Source: Micavibrio_A sp041655955
GTDB lineage: Bacteria > Pseudomonadota > Alphaproteobacteria > Micavibrionales > Micavibrionaceae
Direction: 5' to 3'
Assembly (NCBI GenBank): GCA_041655955.1
Contig: JBBAEN010000002.1
Span: 372,001-436,000 of the forward strand
Length of the DNA stretch: 64,000 nt
Shown in pieces: positions 42,875-50,509 of the stretch. The translations under genes and the position numbers were made by a program. The notes under the pieces are model-generated. The model saw only the letters and a list, made by a program, of their open reading frames with translations, was not told the origin of the DNA and did no database searches. The stretch's first letter is position 1. Each line of letters opens with the position of its first letter.

Positions 42875-43867
42875 TTAGGAGAGCAGGGCATAAAGCGCAA
42901 CCGCCGCCGCATTGGAAACATTCAGCGAGTTGATTGGCCTCTTCGTCGGCAGCGTCACCAGAATATCGCAATGCTCGCGGATAAGGCGGCGCATGCCGGG
43001 GCCTTCGGCCCCCAGGACGATTACGGCGCGCTCGTAAGAGGGCAGGTCGTTAAAGCCTTGCGCGGCATGTTCGTCCATGCCGATGATCGTATAGTGATGT
43101 TCCTTAAGTTTTTCCATGGCCCGCGAAAGATTGGTTTCATAGGCCACGGGAAGATGCTCGACCGCGCCGCAGGCCGTCTTTGCGAGGATGCCGGTGGCTT
43201 CGGGTGCGTGCCGTGATTGCATGACGATGCCGTCCGCCCCGAACGCGCAGGCCGACCGCATGATGGCGCCGACATTATGTGGGTCTGTGACCTGATCGAG
43301 AATGACAATGACGGATTTTTCCTTATTTTCCGCCTGGATAATAAGATCCATCACATTGCGTTCTTCAAGGGGCTGGGCGGCAAGCGCGATGCCTTGATGG
43401 ACTGTGCCAGCCGGGAAGGCGCGATCCAGCTCTTCCTTGGTGACGATCGTCGGGGCTGGGCGCTTTGCTTCGGTTTTTAAATCGGCCTCAAAGTCCCGAA
43501 GGGCCGTTTCGGTGATATAGAGTGCATGAACGAAACGGGACGGGTTTTTCCACGCTTCCCGTACGGCATGTGCGCCGAAAAGATCTGCTTTTATGCGCGG
43601 CTGTTTGTTTTCGGGGGAGCCGGAGGCGGTTCTTTCCCTGTTTCTCGAAGAAGAGGGAGTTCCGCGCTGCGGTTTTTGCGGCTTTAGCGGTTTTTGGGTG
43701 TTTTCACTTTTTTGCGCATGGGGGCCGGAAGAAAAACGGGGTTTTTCCTGTTTTTTTGCCGCGCTTGAATGATGTTTTCCACCACGCGCCGCTTCCCGCC
43801 CCCCGCGATTTGAAGAGGCTTTGGTATCTTTTCGCCCGCTTTGGGTCTTTTTCGGTGGTTTTGCCAT
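42875..43867 (-). CDS. rlmB: 23S rRNA (guanosine-2'-O)-methyltransferase RlmB-like
   Basis: A SpoU/TrmH-family methyltransferase of 330 residues. After a long basic disordered N-terminus (about 1-85, Lys/Ser/Arg/Pro) comes an L30-like domain and the SPOUT knot with ILDQVTDPHNVGAIMRSACAFGADGIV, VLGAEGPGMRRLIREHCD and the SLNVSNAAAVALY ending that binds S-adenosylmethionine. RlmB methylates G2251 of 23S rRNA. I choose the Met at 43867 (MAKPPKK) over an upstream start. It ends the chromosome part before tRNA-Tyr, which is transcribed away from it. Confidence 0.9.
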   Translation of the reverse strand: MAKPPKKTQSGRKDTKASSNRGGREAARGGKHHSSAAKKQEKPRFSSGPHAQKSENTQKPLKPQKPQRGTPSSSRNRERTASGSPENKQPRIKADLFGAHAVREAWKNPSRFVHALYITETALRDFEADLKTEAKRPAPTIVTKEELDRAFPAGTVHQGIALAAQPLEERNVMDLIIQAENKEKSVIVILDQVTDPHNVGAIMRSACAFGADGIVMQSRHAPEATGILAKTACGAVEHLPVAYETNLSRAMEKLKEHHYTIIGMDEHAAQGFNDLPSYERAVIVLGAEGPGMRRLIREHCDILVTLPTKRPINSLNVSNAAAVALYALLS

Positions 43868-43936
43868 GAAAATGTCATCGCACACTTGACAGTTGTCGCC
43901 AAATTCTTTTTTATCCGGTCTGCATTTATCACCCGT

Positions 43937-44022
43937 GGATGGGTGGCCGAGTGGTTAATGGCAGCAGACTGTAAATCTGCCCGCGCGAGCGTACGTTGGT
44001 TCGAATCCAACCCCATCCACCA
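43937..44022 (+). tRNA. tRNA-Tyr (GTA)
   Basis: The sequence folds as a long-variable-arm tRNA: acceptor GGATGGG with CCCATCC, anticodon loop CTGTAAA with anticodon GTA, a class II variable arm, T-arm GGTTCGAATCC, and encoded CCA. It reads tyrosine codons. Phage-like genes begin soon after it. Confidence 0.97.
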
Positions 44023-44032
44023 TTTACTTTCC

Positions 44033-44068
44033 AAACCGCCCCAAGATGAAACTGCGAGGCGGTTTTTT
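44033..44068 (+). terminator. Intrinsic terminator after tRNA-Tyr
   Basis: AAACCGCC (44033-44040) pairs with GGCGGTTT (44058-44065) followed by TTT. Confidence 0.88.
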
Positions 44069-44421
44069 CATGCCCGAAAACCCCAATATCCGCGCGGTTT
44101 TACAAGGCGCACGCCTTTCGCATGAATACGGTTAGAGCGGCAAAACAGGGAAAATTCTCTCTCATATCTCACATTCTCTCACCACCCATGACGACGGAAC
44201 GCGTTTTTAGTGGTCATGGTAACGCCTTGATTTAGAACAATTCCCCCAAAACACGGTTTGCAAGTTTTAAATGATACGTTCGAACAATGTTTCGAACTTT
44301 TTTATTCGGTTTTATTTTTTTTAACACCATAGTTATCTTATGACAGTAGTAGTGCCTAACCCATGTTGTTAGTCCCTACGCAGAGGTCATTATTTACTAT
44401 TAAGATAAAGGTTTTATAAAA
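44069..44421. other. Non-coding junction at the left prophage boundary
   Basis: About 350 bases between the tRNA-Tyr terminator and the OLD gene become clearly AT-richer to the right, so the chromosome-prophage junction probably lies here. A GTTCGAA/TTCGAAC hairpin with a T run lies at 44278-44303. No duplicate of the tRNA 3' end is present in this window, so the attachment core cannot be set. Confidence 0.5.
44278..44303 (+). terminator. AT-rich hairpin with T run upstream of the OLD gene
   Basis: GTTCGAA (44278-44284) pairs with TTCGAAC (44291-44297) and six T follow. It could be a terminator shielding the OLD gene or part of an attachment region. Confidence 0.5.
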
Positions 44422-45801
44422 ATGTCAGTGAATAGCTTAAGTGTATCGGGATATAGGGGGTTCGCAACTAAGCAGAAAGTAACTTTCGCAAAACCAGATG
44501 GCAAGAACGAGGGCAGTGGATTAACTTTTTTACTTGGGGCAAATAACTCAGGAAAATCGACGTTCTTAGAATCATTAAAATTCTTTGGCCTGTATAGCGG
44601 TCCGGAACTAAATGAAAGCCAAAGAAATGAGAAAACATCACGTAAAGTGGAAATTGAGCTTAACTACTTGGATAATTTAACAGCGACAATTAAAACCGTT
44701 TCACAAGGAGGAAGCTCAACAGAAATGTCGTGGCCAGACGACAGTAGTCGTCCTAAAATATACTGCCTACCATCAAGAAGATTTTTTAACCATGAGTTTG
44801 ATAGTGGACGTATCTCTAGAGAAGAAATGATGCATTCGCTAGCTAAAAAAAGCCGCAACATTGAAGCATTAACATATTTTCCCATCAGCCTATTTAATAT
44901 TACAAACAATCCAGAAGAATTGAATAAGTATAACGAATTTCTCAATAGTATTTTAGGCTATGAACTAAAGTGGCATTTCAATAAGGAAAATAGAAATTTC
45001 ATACAATATGAAATAGACACTGTATCTCATAGAAGTGAAGGTGTTGGCGACGGTATTATCAACCTAATGATAATTGCTAAAGCGATATGCGATGCTTCTC
45101 CGACAGATACTATTATCATAGATGAGCCAGAGGTTTCTCTGCATCCATCTGCTCAAAAACGACTTTTTGCAGCTTTAAAAAAACTGTCAAAAACTACCCA
45201 AATAGTTTTGGCTACTCATTCCCCTTATTTCATAGATTTTGAGGCAATAGAACACGGAGCACAGATAGCAAGATTTTATAAAGAGGGTGATGAAATTCGC
45301 ATAGCAGAGATATCACCAGAATCTCACAAAATTATAAAAAGCTTTTTGAATAATGCATCGAACCCTCACGTGCTAGGGACGAATGCAAAAGAAATACTTT
45401 TTGTCGAAGATTGTGTACTGTTGGTGGAAGGACAAGATGACGTTATATGCTTTGAAAAGGCATCTAAAGAATTAGGAATCCCTATAAATGGATACACCTT
45501 CGGATGGGGCGTTGGCGGCGAAACAAATATGCGATATTTCGTAGAATTATTGAAGGCTCTAGGATACAAAAAAGTGTGCGGAATTCTCGACAAAAACGCA
45601 AAGGATTTTAATTATCTAAAATCTGAATATCCTGAGTACGCCTTTCTACAAATCAGCACAAATGATATCAGAGATAAAGAGGCTCGAAAAGAGAAGAATG
45701 AAATAACAGGTTTGTTTACAAAGGGATATGAACTCAAACCAGAAAGTAAACAGGAAATACAGAATACCATTTATGAAATTAATAAGCGTTTTCTGACTTG
45801 A
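44422..45801 (+). CDS. OLD-family ATPase/TOPRIM nuclease
   Basis: The 459-residue product has an ABC-type ATPase with Walker A GANNSGKST (residues 39-47), signature RSEGVGDGIINLM and Walker B IIIDEPEVSLHP (D234, E235), followed by a TOPRIM nuclease with LLVEGQDD (E336, D339, D340) and GILDKNA (D390). This is the Overcoming Lysogenization Defect architecture. No UvrD-like GajB partner follows, so it looks like a stand-alone (class 1-type) OLD, a family that blocks competing phages. Codon use is strongly AT-biased against the neighbours, a sign of separate acquisition. It is probably an anti-phage cargo gene of the prophage. Confidence 0.85.
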   Translation: MSVNSLSVSGYRGFATKQKVTFAKPDGKNEGSGLTFLLGANNSGKSTFLESLKFFGLYSGPELNESQRNEKTSRKVEIELNYLDNLTATIKTVSQGGSSTEMSWPDDSSRPKIYCLPSRRFFNHEFDSGRISREEMMHSLAKKSRNIEALTYFPISLFNITNNPEELNKYNEFLNSILGYELKWHFNKENRNFIQYEIDTVSHRSEGVGDGIINLMIIAKAICDASPTDTIIIDEPEVSLHPSAQKRLFAALKKLSKTTQIVLATHSPYFIDFEAIEHGAQIARFYKEGDEIRIAEISPESHKIIKSFLNNASNPHVLGTNAKEILFVEDCVLLVEGQDDVICFEKASKELGIPINGYTFGWGVGGETNMRYFVELLKALGYKKVCGILDKNAKDFNYLKSEYPEYAFLQISTNDIRDKEARKEKNEITGLFTKGYELKPESKQEIQNTIYEINKRFLT

Positions 45802-45844
45802 TAGGCATTTGTAAATGATTTAGGCGATAAAAATTTTATCCCCT

Positions 45845-45909
45845 CATCGTAATTCCTCACAGCAACGGCAAACCAGAGGAGAAGAACAAATTTAAAGGAG
45901 GTTCTTCTC
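45845..45909 (+). promoter_or_regulatory. Bipartite element and SD hairpin, copy 1
   Basis: CATCGTAATT (45845-45854), 13 bases, then GCAAACCAG (45868-45876). Two bases later a perfect nine-pair stem starts: GAGAAGAAC (45879-45887) with GTTCTTCTC (45901-45909), holding the AAAGGAG ribosome site in its loop. A second copy with identical spacing lies at 49834-49890. Confidence 0.65.
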
Positions 45910-45910
45910 G

Positions 45911-46138
45911 ATGGATTATATTGGCCGCAATCCGAATGATATGGCAGGGTCGGAGCGTTATGCCGAGGTTATTGCACTCATGGCGAACGCGATTATTCAG
46001 CACAAAAATAACAAGCGTAATCAATTAAATAGCCCAAATAATGAGAGAAGTTTGACTGGACTTCCCTCTGCTTCGAAGCATTCATGTCCCAACCGCAAAC
46101 CTTTGAGAGTGAGAGCGGAGAAAGGGGCAAAGCAATGA
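45911..46138 (+). CDS. Small prophage protein, 75 aa
   Basis: A 75-residue hypothetical protein starting MDYIGRNPNDMAGSERYAEVIALMANAIIQHKNN, with a basic C-terminal half. I do not recognise its family. It has one of the best ribosome sites in the window (AAAGGAGG), exposed in a hairpin loop. Its end overlaps the DUF2924 start by four bases, so it heads the DUF2924-recombinase-HTH operon. Confidence 0.65.
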   Translation: MDYIGRNPNDMAGSERYAEVIALMANAIIQHKNNKRNQLNSPNNERSLTGLPSASKHSCPNRKPLRVRAEKGAKQ

Positions 46139-46608
46139 AGACAGACATCATCAAAGAATATGCCGCGCTGGAAGCGATGACGGGCAAAGAGCTTTTGAAA
46201 GCATGGGATCGCTATTTTGATACGCCGCCGCAATCCCGCAATAATCGTACCTATTTGATCAGCCAGATCATCTATCGCATGCAGGAGCTGGCCTATGGCG
46301 GGTTGACCAAATCAACGATTGATCGGTTGGAGGCACTGGCCGAAGGCAAGACTGTGCAGCAACGGCGCAGCGATATCGGGCGTCTGGCGGTGGGAACGCG
46401 TCTGGTGCGCGAGGTCAAAGGCGTTGAGCATCATGTGTATGTGCTGGCGGATGGATATGAATATCAGGGGCTGAAATATAAAAGCCTGTCCGGTGTGGCG
46501 TTTGCCATTACCGGCACGCGCTGGAACGGTAATGCCTTTTTTGGTTTGGGCAAGAAAGAGGATAGAGAGAAACGCCCCTATCATCGCGCCAGAAAGGCAC
46601 GCGCATGA
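46135..46608 (+). CDS. DUF2924 domain protein
   Basis: The 157-residue product matches the DUF2924 family: YAALEAMTGKELLKAWDRYFDTPPQSRNNRTYLISQIIYRMQELAYGGL followed by a region ending KYKSLSGVAFAITGTRWNGNAFFGL. Such genes sit almost always next to a large serine recombinase in alphaproteobacterial phages and islands, as here, and may assist recombination, but their function is not shown. ATG 46135 has AAGGGG upstream. Overlaps join it to the genes on both sides. Confidence 0.85.
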   Translation: MKTDIIKEYAALEAMTGKELLKAWDRYFDTPPQSRNNRTYLISQIIYRMQELAYGGLTKSTIDRLEALAEGKTVQQRRSDIGRLAVGTRLVREVKGVEHHVYVLADGYEYQGLKYKSLSGVAFAITGTRWNGNAFFGLGKKEDREKRPYHRARKARA

Positions 46609-47963
46609 TGGAGGAAAAGAAAATCCTGCGCTGCGCCATCTATACGCGTAAATCCACCGAGGAAGGCCTTGATATGGATTACAACACGCTGGATGCCCAG
46701 CGCGAAGCCGGTGAAAAATACGTTGAAGCCATGCGCGGCGAAGGCTGGCGGGTTATCCCAGATCTTTATGATGACGGTGGGTTTTCGGGTGGCAATATGG
46801 ATCGCCCCGCGCTCAAGCGTTTGATCGGGGATATCGAAGCCGGTCGCATTGATATTGTGGTTGTCTATAAGGTTGATCGCTTGTCGCGTTCCCTGATGGA
46901 TTTTGCCAAGCTGGTTGAGATTCTGGACAAGCACGGCACAAGCTTTGTGTCCGTGACCCAGCATTTTAATACCAAGGATTCCATGGGGCGGCTCACGCTC
47001 AACATCCTGCTCAGCTTTGCGCAGTTTGAGCGTGAAGTCACCGGTGAGCGCATCCGCGATAAATTCGCCGCTTCAAAAATGAAAGGCATGTGGATGGGCG
47101 GTCCGCCGCCGCTGGGTTATGATGTGACTGATCGCAAGCTGGTTACCAATCCCAAAGAAGCCGCGCTGGTTAATCATATCTTTGATCGCTTTGTCGCGCT
47201 GGGATCACTTTCATTGCTGGTGAAGGAGCTTAACGAAACAGGTCATCGCACCAAACATTATACCAGCCGCACGGGCAAATCGGTCGGCGGCAAGCTGTTT
47301 ACCGAAAACCCTTTACGTACATTTCTAAAGAACCGCATATTGCTTGGCGAAATTCATCATAAGGGAAAATATTTCCCCGGCCTGCATCAGCCGATTATCA
47401 CGCAAGCGCAATTTGACGCCGCACAGGCAGTATTTGCTGAAAACAGTAAGGGCAAACGTAAGCGAACTTTTCAGGCGAAATCAAAAGCTCTGCTGAAGGG
47501 CATTCTGTTTTGCGGCAGGTGTGGCGGCGCAATGTCGCCTACCCATACGAATAAGGGAAAGAAGAATTACCATTATTACGCGGCGAATTCCTATCGCAAG
47601 CAATCTTGCGCGCTTTGCCCCACCAACCGCATTCCCGCTGGCGAGATCGAAGAAATCGTCATGAACCAGATACAAAGCATTTTTGCCAAACCGCAAATCA
47701 TTGTCGATGTCTGGAAAAAGGTGAAAGCCGATATTCCCAATTACAGCGAGAACGAATTGCGTAGCATCATGCAACGCATGGGGGCTTTGTGGGACATTCT
47801 TGTGCCTGCTGAACACAAGCGGATAACGCATCTTTTGATCGACCGTGTCGCGGTGCATGGCAATTGCATTGATATTGAATACCGCGCCAACGGCATCGAA
47901 GACATTCTTTTTCAATTGCAACAGGAAGTAGAACAGAAAATCAAAAATGGAGCTGAAGCATGA
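46605..47963 (+). CDS. Large serine recombinase (site-specific integrase)
   Basis: The 452-residue product has the resolvase catalytic domain (about 8-160, catalytic S17 in YTRKSTEEG, and DRLSRSLMDF), a recombinase domain with a Cys-rich zinc ribbon (CGRCGGAMSP and the CALC pair), and a short coiled-coil end. It cuts att sites through a phosphoserine and is probably the integrase and excision enzyme of this prophage. Its C-terminus is shorter than in phiC31-type integrases (about 600 residues) and resembles the type paired with DUF2924. It overlaps both neighbouring genes by four bases. Confidence 0.9.
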   Translation: MMEEKKILRCAIYTRKSTEEGLDMDYNTLDAQREAGEKYVEAMRGEGWRVIPDLYDDGGFSGGNMDRPALKRLIGDIEAGRIDIVVVYKVDRLSRSLMDFAKLVEILDKHGTSFVSVTQHFNTKDSMGRLTLNILLSFAQFEREVTGERIRDKFAASKMKGMWMGGPPPLGYDVTDRKLVTNPKEAALVNHIFDRFVALGSLSLLVKELNETGHRTKHYTSRTGKSVGGKLFTENPLRTFLKNRILLGEIHHKGKYFPGLHQPIITQAQFDAAQAVFAENSKGKRKRTFQAKSKALLKGILFCGRCGGAMSPTHTNKGKKNYHYYAANSYRKQSCALCPTNRIPAGEIEEIVMNQIQSIFAKPQIIVDVWKKVKADIPNYSENELRSIMQRMGALWDILVPAEHKRITHLLIDRVAVHGNCIDIEYRANGIEDILFQLQQEVEQKIKNGAEA

Positions 47964-48370
47964 ACCTGCAATACCACGCCGAAGATCAAAAAATAATTAT
48001 CCGCATTCCCGTTAATTTGCGGCGCTGGGGCGGCAAGAAAGTGTTGGTCGGGCCGCAGGGACAGGATTTGCGAAAGCTTGATTTAGAAGTGCGCAAGGAC
48101 GAAAAACTGCTCAAGGCGCTGGGCCGCGCCTATCGCTGGCATAAAATGATTGTGACTGGAAAATATCAATCCATGTCCGAATTGGCAGAAGCGGAAAACA
48201 TTAATAAATCCTATCTCCAGCGCATGATGCGGATCATGCTGCTATCACCGAAAATCATTGATGCGATCTTGAATGGACAGCAGCCGGAAGGTTTTTCGCT
48301 GACAGATATCGACAAATCTTTTTCACCGATCTGGGCAGAACAGGAACGGCAATTCGGTTTTAACGCTTAA
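47960..48370 (+). CDS. HTH protein of the recombinase operon
   Basis: A 136-residue protein that begins with a beta-rich region (IIIRIPVNLRRWGGKKVLVGPQGQ) and has a helix-turn-helix near residues 72-95 (YQSMSELAEAENINKSYLQRMMRIMLLSPKII), as in ParB-like or recombinase-associated DNA-binding proteins. Proteins of this type regularly follow DUF2924-recombinase pairs. It could act as directionality factor or as a repressor of the operon, but this is inference. Its start overlaps the recombinase stop; its stop overlaps the convergent HxlR gene. Confidence 0.75.
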   Translation: MNLQYHAEDQKIIIRIPVNLRRWGGKKVLVGPQGQDLRKLDLEVRKDEKLLKALGRAYRWHKMIVTGKYQSMSELAEAENINKSYLQRMMRIMLLSPKIIDAILNGQQPEGFSLTDIDKSFSPIWAEQERQFGFNA

Positions 48371-48792
48371 GCGTTTTTCTCTTTGCCCCGCCGTTTATCA
48401 TAGCGGATTTGCACTTTGTCGATACAAATCTGATGCTGATCAACCCATTCAACAAGATTGGACAAAGGAATCAGTAAGGATTGCCCTAGTGGCGTCAAGC
48501 TATATTCAACATTGGGCGGGCGCGTATCAAAAACACGGCGATTGACAAGGCCATCGCGCTTCAACGCATTCAACGTGCGCGTCAGCATGTTATGTGATAC
48601 GTCGGGAATGGCACGCTGTAGTTCTAAAAAACGATGCGGTTGATTGGCAAGTGTAACCAGTACCAACATGCTCCATTTACTGGCAATGCGTGTCATGAAA
48701 TTGCGTATGGAACAGGCTTTGATATCGTTTGCGCAATCACTGCTGTGATGAATACTTTGCGTTAATCGTCTGGTTGCTTCTTTGACAGGCAT
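48367..48792 (-). CDS. HxlR-family transcription regulator
   Basis: A 141-residue winged helix-turn-helix regulator of the HxlR family: CSIRNFMTRIASKWSMLVLVTLANQPHRFLELQRAIPDVSHNMLTRTLNALKRDGLVNR followed by the wing and YSLTPLGQSLL. A Cys before the DNA-binding domain (CSIRNFMTRI) could sense oxidants or electrophiles as in QorR or HypR. A GGAGGGG site precedes its ATG. It is transcribed leftward against the recombinase operon; its targets probably include the 463-base region upstream of itself. Confidence 0.88.
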   Translation of the reverse strand: MPVKEATRRLTQSIHHSSDCANDIKACSIRNFMTRIASKWSMLVLVTLANQPHRFLELQRAIPDVSHNMLTRTLNALKRDGLVNRRVFDTRPPNVEYSLTPLGQSLLIPLSNLVEWVDQHQICIDKVQIRYDKRRGKEKNA

Positions 48793-48892
48793 CTTTCCCC
48801 TCCATTAGTGCTTTTTTGCAAATACAGAATAAACCAGTGCGATTCTTAGTGAAATAAAGATGCATTTTTTCTAACGGATATCTGCGATTGGA

Positions 48893-48906
48893 CATACGAA
48901 AGTATG
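48893..48906. repeat. Inverted repeat CATAC-GAAA-GTATG
   Basis: Five perfect pairs around a GAAA tetraloop, 100 bases upstream of the HxlR start. It could be an operator for the regulator or a small RNA hairpin. Confidence 0.45.
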
Positions 48907-49094
48907 ATGAGCCTTATCATTGTAACGAGGTTTTTATGCCGTAAAGCCTTCCTGTTTTTTTATCAGTGATGACGCGTGAACCAAAGGTAAAGGCACACTA
49001 TTGCGTGTCTGGCCGTTATATCGATCTCACTATCTAAGATAAAACTGCGTTCTTGCGGTTTTCTGTCCACTTCATAGGCTCTTTTCCGAGAAGG

Positions 49095-49111
49095 CCGGAA
49101 ACGGTTTCCGG
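49095..49111. repeat. 17-base perfect palindrome
   Basis: CCGGAAAC and GTTTCCGG flank a single G. An exact eight-base inverted repeat with one-base spacing is typical of a dimeric repressor operator. Confidence 0.5.
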
Positions 49112-49220
49112 TTTCAAAAGACGCTCCGTAAAGACGGAATATGCACAACATAAATGGCTACTCGCCATAGTTCTTGCGCGGTAACGTCCATACTGAAACG
49201 AGTATCATTATTGAGAAAAA

Positions 49221-49251
49221 TTCTTCTTTGCGGGGCATAGCCTCGGAAGAA
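49221..49251 (+). promoter_or_regulatory. Leader hairpin covering the sigma-factor ribosome site
   Basis: TTCTTC (49221-49226) pairs with GAAGAA (49246-49251) and CGGGG (49231-49235) with CCTCG (49241-49245). The GGAAGA ribosome site is buried in the stem, so translation of the sigma gene may be controlled. Confidence 0.5.
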
Positions 49252-49255
49252 GACA

Positions 49256-49822
49256 ATGACGAAAAACAAATACAGCGGTGTAGATTCCTACGCCGCTTTT
49301 TTTATTGGCTATAAAGCAAGAACCTTAATTCGCATGCCCATGTTTTCGCGGGATGATTTGGAAGATCTGGAGCAGGAATTGATGCTTTATTATCTGCTCT
49401 CAATGCCAGATTTTAATCCGCAAAAGGGTGATCGGCGTAGCTTTATTAAAACGGTGGTGAACCGAAAAGCACTTATGATCGTGCGCGATGCAGAAAGACA
49501 AAAGCGCTGGTCAGGCCTGCAAAACTTTTCCTTATCACACAAGATCGGTAATGAAGATGATGGCATAACATTAGCGGATATAATTGCAAGTGACGAGGGC
49601 ATCTGGGGAGATGCCCTTATTGCGTACAGCCAAACAGCCACTGAACAAAACATGGACATTGCCAAAATTGTAGCCACCATGCCGCCAGATATTAAAGATG
49701 TTTACCAGATGTTAGAGGACTATTCGGTTGCTGAAATGGCTCAAAAGCTGGGGATTGCGCCCTCATCCGTTTATAGCCGTATTGAACGGTTACGAAAATA
49801 CATCAAGGAGGCCATGAAATAA
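49256..49822 (+). CDS. Prophage sigma-70-family factor
   Basis: The 188-residue product looks like a small sigma factor: a region 2-like helix set (DLEDLEQELMLYYLLSMPDFNPQKGDRRSFIKTVVNRKALMIVRDAERQKR) and a region 4-like HTH at the end (YQMLEDYSVAEMAQKLGIAPSSVYSRIERLRKYI). Spacing fits group IV (ECF) factors, and similar genes occur in many alphaproteobacterial prophages. It may drive the phage operons that carry the bipartite element found just downstream. Its ribosome site is inside a hairpin. No anti-sigma gene is apparent. Confidence 0.78.
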   Translation: MTKNKYSGVDSYAAFFIGYKARTLIRMPMFSRDDLEDLEQELMLYYLLSMPDFNPQKGDRRSFIKTVVNRKALMIVRDAERQKRWSGLQNFSLSHKIGNEDDGITLADIIASDEGIWGDALIAYSQTATEQNMDIAKIVATMPPDIKDVYQMLEDYSVAEMAQKLGIAPSSVYSRIERLRKYIKEAMK

Positions 49823-49833
49823 TTTACAGCCTG

Positions 49834-49890
49834 CATCGTAATTTTCTGATCCGACAGCAAACCAGTCCTGTGTGACCACATCACATAGGA
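49834..49890 (+). promoter_or_regulatory. Bipartite element and hairpin, copy 2
   Basis: CATCGTAATT (49834-49843), 13 bases, then GCAAACCAG (49857-49865), directly followed by a ten-pair hairpin (49866-49875 with 49881-49890, one G-U pair). The next ATG lies 36 bases after the second box, against 34 in copy 1. Confidence 0.65.
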
Positions 49891-49901
49891 AAGGATAATC
49901 G

Positions 49902-50123
49902 ATGAAACAGGCACAAAAACACACATCGCTTCTCAAATGGGTGCAGCATACGCCCGTAGGGCAGCTGAAAGCTTTGACAGAAACGCGACTGCAAGAGATT
50001 CGTGATTCTTTGTTCAAGGATATGCGTGAAATCCGCCGCGCATTACAATGGGTTGAGGGCATTATCAAGCTCAAAGCCATTGAAAAGGACAAGGCAGAAA
50101 CACAGGCGGAGGATCGCTCATGA
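49902..50123 (+). CDS. Small prophage protein, 73 aa
   Basis: A 73-residue highly charged helical protein (LKALTETRLQEIRDSLFKDMREIRRALQWVEGIIKLKAIEKDKAE), probably a short coiled coil. I do not recognise it. AAAGGA precedes the ATG. It overlaps the next gene by four bases (ATGA) and starts an early-type operon behind the bipartite element. Confidence 0.6.
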   Translation: MKQAQKHTSLLKWVQHTPVGQLKALTETRLQEIRDSLFKDMREIRRALQWVEGIIKLKAIEKDKAETQAEDRS

Positions 50124-50509
50124 GACATGACATGACAATCACCGCTAAACAGCGACAGGTGGAGCAGCGCATCCGCGATGCGGTACGTACGTTGCGCAGG
50201 CTGCCTGATCGGCGCATTCAAGGCTATTTCAACACATGGCCGACCATCATTCGTGAACCGCTGGAAATCCTGCAAATGGAGCCTGATCCTCTGCGCACCC
50301 GCCCGCAATCCAAAGACATTACTGAGATGGAGGAAGTGTTATTTGTCTGGCTGAAATGGCTGGAGGTCGAGGAGCGTCGCCTTGTCTGGCGGCGCTGTGA
50401 ACGCGTGCCGTGGAAGCTGATCTGCATGGAATTCGGCTATGGCCGGACGAAATCATGGGAGATTTATAAGCGTGCGCTGGGCAAAATAGCCGCCCAGGCT
50501 CGCCTATGA
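50120..50509 (+). CDS. DUF6362-like prophage HTH protein
   Basis: A 129-residue basic protein with conserved features seen in alphaproteobacterial phage proteins of the DUF6362 type: WLKWLEVEERRLVWRRCERVPWKLICMEFGYGRTKSWEIYKRALGKIA, which forms a sigma region 4-like HTH. It may regulate late genes or bind DNA near the packaging region; its function is not established. It overlaps the genes on both sides by four bases. Confidence 0.65.
   Translation: MRHDMTITAKQRQVEQRIRDAVRTLRRLPDRRIQGYFNTWPTIIREPLEILQMEPDPLRTRPQSKDITEMEEVLFVWLKWLEVEERRLVWRRCERVPWKLICMEFGYGRTKSWEIYKRALGKIAAQARL

Larger units (their letters stand above)
48793..49255. other. Regulatory region between HxlR and sigma genes
   Basis: These 463 bases contain no convincing gene. 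They hold a CATAC-GAAA-GTATG hairpin (48893-48906), a perfect inverted repeat CCGGAAAC-G-GTTTCCGG (49095-49111), and the leader hairpin of the sigma gene. The region is AT-rich on its left side, where the HxlR promoter should lie. Confidence 0.55.

Noticed and set aside
43937..44022. tRNA-Tyr 3' end as attL core
   Set aside because: No duplicate of the tRNA end is present in the window and the integrase is a serine recombinase, so the claim cannot be supported here.
48963..49151. 62-codon minus-strand open frame in the HxlR-sigma interval
   Set aside because: No ribosome site, odd composition, and it overlaps a perfect palindrome.
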